10,721 nucleotides of DNA from Thermoflexales bacterium (lineage in GTDB: Bacteria; Chloroflexota; Anaerolineae; B4-G1): contig SKQX01000012.1 in assembly GCA_007118795.1 (NCBI GenBank), positions 1-10,721 on the forward strand, given 5' to 3'. Both the position numbers and the translations under genes were made by a program. Shown here piece by piece: positions 5,942 to 10,721 of this stretch (position 1 is the stretch's first letter; every line of letters begins with the position of its first letter). The notes beneath the pieces were generated by a model. It was not told where the DNA came from. It searched no databases and worked only from the letters and a program-made list of their open reading frames with translations.

Positions 5942-7390
5942 GTGACGGAGCAACTGCCGATTCCAACATTGCAGCCTTTTAGCCGTGGTCTGTCCGATCT
6001 GCAGGTGCGCGAGATCCACTACGCCACGCTGGAGATCCTTTCGCAGACCGGTGTGGAGATGCGGGATCCCCAGGGCCGTGAGATCCTGTTAGACTCGGGT
6101 GCCTGGGAATCAAACGGCCGTATCAAGCTGCCCGAGAACCTGGTCATCGATGCTATCGCCAGGGCACCCTCACGCATACCGATGCACAATCGACTCGGGG
6201 AACTGACGATGCCTTTGGAGCTGGGAAAAGTCTTCTTCGGCCCCGGGTCCGATACCACCTTCACCCTCGACGTACAGACAGGTGAGCGTCGACGCACAAC
6301 GGCGCAGGACGTGGAGAGCATCGCCCGCCTATGCGATGGCCTGAACAACATCGACTTCATCATGTCGATGGGCAACCCGTCCGATGTGCCGGCCGACGAT
6401 CTCTTCATCCACGAGTTCGCGGGGATGATCCGGGGATCGCTGAAACCGAATGTCTACACGGCCAAGGATCGCCAAGACGTGGAGGACATCTACCGCATTG
6501 CCTCGGCGGTGGCTGGAGGTGAGCAGGCCCTACGGGAGAAACCCTTCTTCCTGCTCTATGCCGAACCTATCTCGCCTCTCATGATGATCGAAGAGTCGCT
6601 GCAGAAGCTCATCTTCTGCGCCGAGAAGGGCGTGCCATCCGGCTACATCCCCTCCCCGAATTTGGGGGGTGGAGGACCGATCACCTTGGCTGGAGCGCTG
6701 GCTCTCGGTAACGCGGAGTGCTTGCTGGGACTGGTCATCGCCCAATTGCTCAATCCGGGCGCACCGTACATCTACGGCATGAACACCGCCGCTATGGATA
6801 TGAAGACCACCATCATCAGCTATGGCAGCCCTGAGTGGCCGCTGGGGATGATGGCCCAGATGGACCTTGCCCGCCACTACAACCTGCCAGCCTGGTCGGC
6901 CGGTGGAGCCACCGACAGCAAGGTCGTCGACGCCCAGGCGGGGATCGAAATCTCCCTCTCCATCCTGGCTAACTTCCTGGCCCGTGCCACCCTGGTGCAC
7001 GACGTCGGCTACATCGAGTATGGTTCCACGTCGTCGATGGAGGCACTGGTCATCGCCGATGAGGTCATCGGCCGAACCCGTATCCTGGTCGAGGGCGTCG
7101 AGGTCAGCCCAAGGACGCTGGCCCTGGACGCTACGGCTCGAGTGCGTCCGGGTGGTGGCTATCTGGCCGACCCCCACACGCTGGACAGTTGGAGATGGGC
7201 CCAATGGAAAGCAGACATCACCGACCGGTCGCGATACGACGAGTGGGTGGACAGGGGCAGCGAGGATATGTTTGCCCGAGCCAACAGCCGAGCGAGAGAG
7301 ATCCTCGAAAAACACGAGGTGCCACCACTTCCCCAACAGGCTGAGAACGCGATCCGGGAGATTCTGGAGGAGCGAGCCGCTGCCCGGTAG
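5942..7390 (+). CDS. MttB-family (non-pyrrolysine) amine:corrinoid methyltransferase, paralog 2
   Basis: 482 residues, same fold and family as the preceding gene but clearly diverged, not a recent duplicate. Landmarks are VREIHYATLEILSQTGVEM (22-40), GGGGPITLAGALALGNAE (242-259), IYGMNTAAMDMKTTIISYG (277-295), GGATDSKVVDAQAGIE (321-336) and ATARVRPGGGYLADPHTL (397-414). The MDMKTTIISYGSPEWPL segment (285-301) is close to what I recall of glycine betaine/MtgB-like members, while paralog 1 has ATADMRSGKYLGGSVEL there. This suggests different substrates. No internal TAG, so no pyrrolysine. It needs a corrinoid protein partner, which is not in the window. Start is GTG with a near-perfect ribosome site. 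Last gene of the plus-strand cluster; convergent with cutA. Confidence 0.9.
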   Translation: MTEQLPIPTLQPFSRGLSDLQVREIHYATLEILSQTGVEMRDPQGREILLDSGAWESNGRIKLPENLVIDAIARAPSRIPMHNRLGELTMPLELGKVFFGPGSDTTFTLDVQTGERRRTTAQDVESIARLCDGLNNIDFIMSMGNPSDVPADDLFIHEFAGMIRGSLKPNVYTAKDRQDVEDIYRIASAVAGGEQALREKPFFLLYAEPISPLMMIEESLQKLIFCAEKGVPSGYIPSPNLGGGGPITLAGALALGNAECLLGLVIAQLLNPGAPYIYGMNTAAMDMKTTIISYGSPEWPLGMMAQMDLARHYNLPAWSAGGATDSKVVDAQAGIEISLSILANFLARATLVHDVGYIEYGSTSSMEALVIADEVIGRTRILVEGVEVSPRTLALDATARVRPGGGYLADPHTLDSWRWAQWKADITDRSRYDEWVDRGSEDMFARANSRAREILEKHEVPPLPQQAENAIREILEERAAAR

Positions 7391-7472
7391 CTCACCAGGA
7401 CGCCGAGGGAGATCGAGCTCTATCGGCGAGGCAGATTATTGGGCCATCGAGACAGCGAATCCCGTTCACAGC

Positions 7473-7495
7473 GGCCAGAGGGGATCCTGGCCTTT
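7473..7495 (+). terminator. Possible terminator after the second MttB gene
   Basis: GGCCAG (7473-7478) and CTGGCC (7487-7492) form a perfect 6-bp GC-rich stem with an 8-base loop, followed by TTTAAA. It is 80 bases after the stop codon. The stem is short and the T-run is only three, so strength is doubtful. Confidence 0.4.
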
Positions 7496-7512
7496 AAACG
7501 CCCGTTTCCGAG

Positions 7513-7543
7513 CCCCTTGGAGTCGGTCACAGACATCAAGGGG
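7513..7543. repeat. Inverted repeat between convergent genes
   Basis: CCCCTTG (7513-7519) and CAAGGGG (7537-7543) are perfect complements with a 17-base loop, followed by TTTC on the plus strand. G-U and A-U pairs with the flanking bases could lengthen the stem to 10 pairs. It lies just past the 3' end of cutA and may help end transcription from the left. There is no T-run on the minus strand. Confidence 0.35.
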
Positions 7544-7551
7544 TTTCGGTG

Positions 7552-7872
7552 TCATCTGGTGACCACCTCACCTATCCAGCTCAGATACTCCGTCGATCCG
7601 GCCGTGATGGGCACCGCGATGATCTCAGGCACGTCATAAGGATGGTCCCCGCTGACGGCAGAGATCAACTCCTGCAGGGCTGCCTCGGTCGTCTTTATCA
7701 TCAACAGAGCCTCATCGTCGGTGCAGAGCTCGCCCTCCCAAGTGTAGAGCGAGACGATTGAAGGGACGATGTTCACACAGGCCGCCAGCTTCTCACTCAG
7801 CAGCATCCGAGCCAGGTCTTTCCCAACATCCTGAGAAGGTACCGTGACCAGTACGACAAGCCGATCGTCCAT
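7552..7872 (-). CDS. cutA: CutA1 divalent-cation tolerance protein
   Basis: 106 residues, the normal size of CutA1, a small trimeric ferredoxin-like cytoplasmic protein. The family signatures are present: KLAACVNIVPSIVSLYTWEG (28-47), ALLMIKTT (55-62) and HPYDVPEIIAVPITAGSTEYLSWI (77-100). In E. coli cutA mutants are sensitive to copper, but the biochemical role in other bacteria remains unclear. The start is the ATG complementary to 7870-7872, with AAAGGAG 7 bases upstream (complement of 7880-7886). The frame stays open upstream to 8061, but that extra stretch has no CutA similarity and is not counted. It is convergent with the MttB cluster; no clear promoter was found upstream. Confidence 0.95.
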   Translation of the reverse strand: MDDRLVVLVTVPSQDVGKDLARMLLSEKLAACVNIVPSIVSLYTWEGELCTDDEALLMIKTTEAALQELISAVSGDHPYDVPEIIAVPITAGSTEYLSWIGEVVTR

Positions 7873-8061
7873 TGGCTTTCTCCTTTCCTGATCCAACCTC
7901 AGAGCCATCAGCGGGGTAACGGAAGAGAAACAGGGAGCGAGACCCTGGGCCGGATGGTCTCTCGCCACCGGGAGCCAGAACGAGCCTCTTCGAGGGACAT
8001 ATACGCGGCGGACACAACTCGGTCTTTGCTCCCAGACCACCAGTCTCGGCGATGCCTGCAT

Positions 8062-8262
8062 CTACCCCTTCTTCCCACCATGAGGCACGAACGCCAAGGG
8101 GCTCCTCTCCCGACCAGTGTACCAGTAACTCGGGTTCGGGACAAGCCGTTTCGATACACGAGCCGCCGCGGCGTCGGGAGCAATCCCGTAGAGTTCGCTA
8201 CATCGAGGGCATCGGTAACCCCTTTTGACCAGGATATCACCGCCTCCCAGACCACACGACAC
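8062..8262 (-). CDS. Doubtful small protein with one CxxC zinc-ribbon-like motif
   Basis: A 66-codon frame from a GTG (complement of 8260-8262) to TAG; the frame stays open to an ATG at 8358 (98 codons). It contains RGYRCPRCSELYGIAPD, which resembles the first half of a zinc ribbon, and ends in PHGGKKG. Only one CxxC pair is present and neither possible start has a good ribosome site. It could be a small real gene, a remnant of a larger one, or chance. Function is unknown. Confidence 0.22.
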   Translation of the reverse strand: MSCGLGGGDILVKRGYRCPRCSELYGIAPDAAAARVSKRLVPNPSYWYTGRERSPLAFVPHGGKKG

Positions 8263-8455
8263 TGCAGCCGGCCCGTCGCCCCCGCGGTAGCGGCCTGATC
8301 GTCCTGAGACGAGCAAAGCTGAACGGCCCTCTGGCGGATGGCTCTCCGGACAGAACATCGACGTCGCTGCGGTCTGGCTTCCCCGGGTAACCCATGTCAG
8401 TGAACCTAAACTCGGCAGCGAGGATGATGAACCCTTGGGACGCGGCGATTACCGC

Positions 8456-8484
8456 TTGACGAAAGGGCCGCTTTGCACTACAAT
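8456..8484 (+). promoter_or_regulatory. Sigma70-type promoter of rplY
   Basis: TTGACG (8456-8461), a 17-base spacer and TACAAT (8479-8484) are close to consensus. Predicted start is near 8491, so the rplY leader is about 62 nt and begins with the hairpin at 8492-8517. Confidence 0.8.
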
Positions 8485-8491
8485 ACCAAGC

Positions 8492-8517
8492 GCGGGTGGG
8501 ATAGGTATCCTACCCGC
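8492..8517 (+). repeat. Stem-loop at the 5' end of the rplY mRNA
   Basis: GCGGGT...ACCCGC with GGGATA/TATCCT inside gives a 10-bp RNA stem (one G-U pair) closed by a UAGGUA loop. It starts at or within one or two bases of the predicted transcription start. It could protect the mRNA 5' end, act as a DNA operator dyad overlapping the start site, or be an autogenous control element. It is too early and lacks a T-run to be a terminator. Confidence 0.6.
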
Positions 8518-8552
8518 TTATCGAATGCGAGGGTATTGGGGAGGAATGAGGT

Positions 8553-9257
8553 ATGGACCAGAAGGGCCGAGTCGAGTTGGAGGCGAAGAAACGGTCGCTA
8601 CTCGGCAGCAAGGTGAAGCACTTGCGTCGCGAGGGGTGGGTGCCCGGCGTGATGTACGGGCATGGTTTTGATGCGATCCCCCTCCAGATTGACAAATATG
8701 ACCTGAGGCGGGTGTTGTCACAAGTCGGGGGCAGCCAGTTAATTAACGTCAAAGTCGACGGTACGGATGACGCGGAGTTTGCGCTGCTTCGTGAGGTGCA
8801 GCGCGACGTGATCACCCGGGAATTGCTCCACGTGGACTTCTATCGCGTGATGATGACCGAGACAATCACGACCGAGATTCCGCTGCTGACCACGGGAGAG
8901 TCGCCCGTTGCAGAACAGAAGGAGGGCATTCTGCTGCACGGTGTGTCCGAGATAGAGGTAGAGTGTCTGCCGGGCGACCTGGTTGACGCCCTTGAGGTTG
9001 ACCTATCAGAGTTGAGCGAGATTGGACAGGCGATCCTCGTGAGCGATCTGGCGGTTCCCTCCGGCATCAATGTTCTGACCGACCCGGACGAGATGATCGC
9101 CCGCCTCGTCCCGCTGGAGGAAGTCGAGTTAGAGGCACCGGCCGCTGAAGTCGAGGAAGAGCTCATTCTGACTGAGGAAGGTGAGGAGGTCGAGGTCATC
9201 AGCGAGGCCGAAGAAGCTGAGGAGGCTGCAGAGGAAGAGATCAAGGACTATATGTAG
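8553..9257 (+). CDS. rplY: 50S ribosomal protein L25, long CTC/TL5 form
   Basis: 234 residues, the two-domain CTC/TL5 form rather than the roughly 95-residue E. coli L25. The N-terminal 5S rRNA-binding domain is about residues 5-95, with SKVKHLRREGWVPGVMYG at 19-36. HVDFYRV at 93-99 leads into the C-terminal beta domain (100-188), which has EIEVECLPGDL at 133-143. The last 45 residues form a very acidic Glu-rich tail, common in this form and likely disordered. The protein binds 5S rRNA in the central protuberance of the large subunit; in Bacillus the Ctc form is a general stress protein. GGGGAGGA lies about 7 bases before the ATG. It has its own promoter and terminator, so it is a single-gene unit. 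Confidence 0.95.
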   Translation: MDQKGRVELEAKKRSLLGSKVKHLRREGWVPGVMYGHGFDAIPLQIDKYDLRRVLSQVGGSQLINVKVDGTDDAEFALLREVQRDVITRELLHVDFYRVMMTETITTEIPLLTTGESPVAEQKEGILLHGVSEIEVECLPGDLVDALEVDLSELSEIGQAILVSDLAVPSGINVLTDPDEMIARLVPLEEVELEAPAAEVEEELILTEEGEEVEVISEAEEAEEAAEEEIKDYM

Positions 9258-9281
9258 CCTTCGATGACGATTGCCGAAGGC
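9257..9281 (+). repeat. First of two overlapping hairpins after rplY
   Basis: GCCTTCG (9257-9263) and CGAAGGC (9275-9281) are perfect complements around an 11-base loop. The first arm begins at the last base of the rplY stop codon. The second arm shares two bases (9280-9281) with the terminator stem that follows. Confidence 0.5.
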
Positions 9282-9311
9282 GGAGACGGGAACCTACCTG
9301 TCTCCGCTTTT
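9280..9311 (+). terminator. Intrinsic terminator of rplY
   Basis: GCGGAGAC (9280-9287) pairs with GTCTCCGC (9300-9307). Three further pairs (one G-U) extend the stem to 11 bp with a 6-base loop, followed by TTTTCTGCTTCT. This is a textbook rho-independent terminator 23 bases after the stop codon. Confidence 0.88.
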
Positions 9312-9374
9312 CTGCTTCTGGGAGCTGTCCGTCTACTTCCCGCTGCTGCCAACTGGCATCCAAGCGCCAATTGC

Positions 9375-9403
9375 TTGACACTGGTGGCCTTACCGGATAG
9401 AAT
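9375..9403 (+). promoter_or_regulatory. Sigma70-type promoter of the htrA-like gene
   Basis: A perfect TTGACA (9375-9380), a 17-base spacer and TAGAAT (9398-9403) make this the best promoter in the window. Predicted start is near 9410. That leaves a leader of about 170 nt before the lipoprotein start at 9584; the frame is open from ATG 9416, but that ATG would sit almost at the mRNA 5' end. Confidence 0.8.
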
Positions 9404-9583
9404 GACTGGGCAAGAATGAGGGACAACGCGACGACGTATAGGGACTGCAACGCTGTCCTCCGTGTCGATCGCCAGGCGGGTCACTGGTCTATCAAGAGGG
9501 CCTTGCGACGGCTGGCTCCCCTGTGGCACCCCGACGCCATTCCCGACCACGTCCAAGCTGGGCATCAATTCAGAGGGTCACAG

Positions 9584-10276
9584 ATGAAACGGAGGCAGTG
9601 TCTCCTGCTTCTGGTGGCACTTCTGGTACTGCCGACACTGGCGTGCGGTGTGCCGCCACTGATCTTAGAACCCACGCCCGACCCGCCGGCCTGGGTTCCG
9701 CCGGCGGGTAAGCTGGTTGCCACCCCCACCCCCTTCGCAGACGCCGATCTCGCCGCCGTAGATGCCCTGGACGCACTACTCATCAACCTGTACGAGCGGG
9801 TCAATCCGGCCGTAGTCTACATTGAGGTTCTCGGTGACCATCGGGACAGTCTCGAACGACTGGGAAGCGGATCGGGCTTCGTCATCGACGGTTTGGGGCA
9901 CATAGTGACGAATGACCACGTGATCCGAGCCGCCGATGCGCTCCAGGTGACCTTTGCCGATGGCTCAGTCACCGGCGCCGTCGAGGTCATCGGTCGTGAT
10001 GCCTACTCGGACTTGGCCGTGATCAAGGTCAACGGGGCATCCAACTGGGTCCGACCCCTGTCTCTGGGTGATTCTGGTGCCCTCCAGGTGGGCCAGCGGG
10101 TCATCGCCATCGGCAACCTGTTCGGCCTCCAGGGAACGATGACCGTCGGTGTGGTGAGCGCAGTGGGGCGCGCCCTGACCTCGCAGGCAATGGCAGGCTG
10201 CAGTTTCTCCAACTCGGAGATCATCCAGACCGACGCATCGATCAACCCGGAAAACTCAGGGGGGCCCCTTGCTTAA
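9584..10276 (+). pseudogene. HtrA/DegP-like lipoprotein protease, N-terminal part, ended by a premature TAA
   Basis: From ATG 9584 (AGAGGG 6 bases upstream) the frame gives 230 residues. It opens with a signal peptide with a lipobox-like LPTLAC (16-21), then a Pro/Thr-rich linker, then a trypsin-like domain. Catalytic positions are His112 (VTNDHV), Asp143 (YSDLAVIKV) and Ser225 (NSGGPL). The usual NPGNSGGP is NPENSGGP here, so the oxyanion-hole glycine is glutamate. The frame stops at TAA (10274-10276) five residues after Ser225, before the last beta strands of the protease fold. The PDZ remnant follows in the same frame, and about 80-100 residues normally between them are missing. An active envelope protease is unlikely; an assembly gap is the main alternative. 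An upstream ATG at 9416 was rejected because it would bury the signal peptide. Confidence 0.8.
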
Positions 10277-10297
10277 CTCCAGGGAGGAAGGGGTGAG

Positions 10298-10492
10298 GTG
10301 GTGGTCAGAGGACGGCCCGTAACGACCGGCGGCGACATAATTATCGCCATTGATGGGGGGAAGCTTCGGACCTTCGAGGACCTGGTCGCCCATCTGGTGT
10401 CCAACACCGAGGTGGGCCAGGAGGTGGTGTTGACCGTCATGCGAAACGGCGACCAGCTGGACATCCCGGTGACGCTCGGAAAGAGGCCTTGA
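10298..10492 (+). pseudogene. C-terminal PDZ remnant of the HtrA-like protease
   Basis: This frame is in register with the N-terminal part and separated from it by the TAA at 10274. TTGGDIIIAIDGGKLRTFED followed by VVLTVMRNGDQLDIPVTLG is the second half of an HtrA PDZ domain. In-frame codons between the stop and the GTG (LQGGRGE) also fit the PDZ segment that follows AGL. AGGGAGGA at 10281-10288 stands about 10 bases before GTG 10298, so translation could restart there. The product would be a 64-residue half PDZ without a signal peptide, probably not functional. Ends 70 bases before the next gene. Confidence 0.65.
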
Positions 10493-10562
10493 CCAACACC
10501 AGGATGGAATCACCATTTTCTGAGTAAGTGGCAGCTATTACTGAGTCAAAGGGGAGATTGGT

Positions 10563-10721
10563 ATGTTGAATCAAGACGACCTGCGCAAACTGGCAGCATT
10601 GGAATTCGATACGCCGGTGTTGAGTGTCTATCTTAATGTGGATCCTACGAAGCGCACCCGGGATGAGTACAGGCTGGAGTTGAGGCAGCTTCTCAAGCAA
10701 GCGGAAGGCGTAGCGGCTGAA
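10563..10721 (+). CDS. baeRF/eRF1-like (VLRF1-type) protein, N-terminus (partial)
   Basis: The ATG at 10563 has AAAGGGGAG 6 bases upstream, and the frame is open to the right edge (53 codons). MLNQDDLRKLAALEFDTPVL followed by SVYLNVDPTKRTRDEYRLEL resembles the N-terminus of bacterial and archaeal eRF1-like (baeRF) proteins, where a VLSVYLNVDP strand is followed by a basic, helical segment. Members are thought to act on the ribosome, perhaps in stress or hibernation. The diagnostic later parts, including any GGQ-like loop, are outside the window, so the assignment rests on this N-terminal pattern. No clear promoter was found in the short gap after the HtrA remnant. Confidence 0.6.
   Translation, partial: MLNQDDLRKLAALEFDTPVLSVYLNVDPTKRTRDEYRLELRQLLKQAEGVAAE

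Larger units (their letters stand above)
7873..8552. other. Intergenic region upstream of cutA and rplY
   Basis: No confident gene. The left part is the leader of cutA on the minus strand and holds an imperfect inverted repeat (GAGACC and GGTCTC within 7937-7968). The middle holds one doubtful minus-strand frame (8062-8262). The right end has the rplY promoter (8456-8484) and a hairpin (8492-8517). The plus-strand frame at 7954-8298 is arginine- and proline-rich without motifs and is not considered real. No tRNA-like or riboswitch-like signature was recognised. Confidence 0.5.

Noticed and set aside
4358..7390. Pyrrolysine-encoding MttB genes
   Set aside because: Neither frame contains an internal TAG; both are full-length without readthrough.
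7873..8061. N-terminal extension of CutA to an ATG at 8061
   Set aside because: CutA similarity begins exactly at the ATG at 7872, which has its own AAAGGAG; the extension is not protein-like.
8110..8150. GGTTCG-like T-loop motif suggesting a tRNA
   Set aside because: The surrounding bases do not form an acceptor stem or anticodon arm on either strand.
9416..9583. Start of the HtrA-like protein at ATG 9416
   Set aside because: It would place 56 charged residues before a lipoprotein signal peptide and lies only about 6 bases from the predicted mRNA start, without a ribosome site.

Overview
The window is bacterial, moderately GC-rich DNA with densely packed genes, short leaders and no mobile element, tRNA, rRNA or CRISPR array that I can see. 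Gene content suggests a member of the Chloroflexota (Anaerolineae-like), but this is an inference from gene style: non-pyrrolysine MttB paralogs, a PSP1/RicT protein, a lipoprotein HtrA and a baeRF-type protein. No rRNA is present to prove it. Four sigma70/sigmaA-type promoters stand out, each with exactly 17 bases between -35 and -10 and a TAGAAT or TACAAT -10.

Layout. (1) 1-145, minus: N-terminus of a winged-helix regulator running off the left edge, with its own promoter at 209-237. (2) 436-1755, plus: a PucC/BCD-family major facilitator transporter, divergent from the regulator. (3) 1756-2437: a 680-base gap with a strong promoter at 2005-2033, which gives the next gene a leader of about 400 nt. 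(4) 2438-7390, plus: ricT (PSP1), a methyltetrahydrofolate:corrinoid methyltransferase, and two different MttB-family methyltransferases. (5) 7552-7872, minus: cutA, convergent with the methyltransferases. (6) 7873-8552: mostly non-coding, with one doubtful small minus-strand reading frame and the rplY promoter. (7) 8553-9257, plus: rplY (ribosomal protein L25/CTC) with a clear intrinsic terminator. (8) 9375-10492: promoter and a broken HtrA-type lipoprotein protease gene. (9) 10563-end, plus: N-terminus of a baeRF/eRF1-like protein.

How the genes work together. The centre of the window is a one-carbon module. MttB-family enzymes move a methyl group from a quaternary or tertiary amine to a corrinoid protein, and the AcsE/MtgA-type enzyme passes it on to tetrahydrofolate. 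Neither MttB reading frame has an internal TAG, so both are of the non-pyrrolysine type, such as glycine betaine, proline betaine or carnitine demethylases. The matching corrinoid protein and its reductive activator are not in the window. The upstream ricT, with a full set of iron-sulfur-type cysteines, may be co-transcribed with this module.

The most striking anomaly is the HtrA gene. Its coding frame contains an in-frame TAA just after the catalytic serine, lacks the rest of the protease domain and the start of the PDZ domain, and has an oxyanion-hole glycine replaced by glutamate. It looks like a decayed gene, unless the gap is an assembly error.
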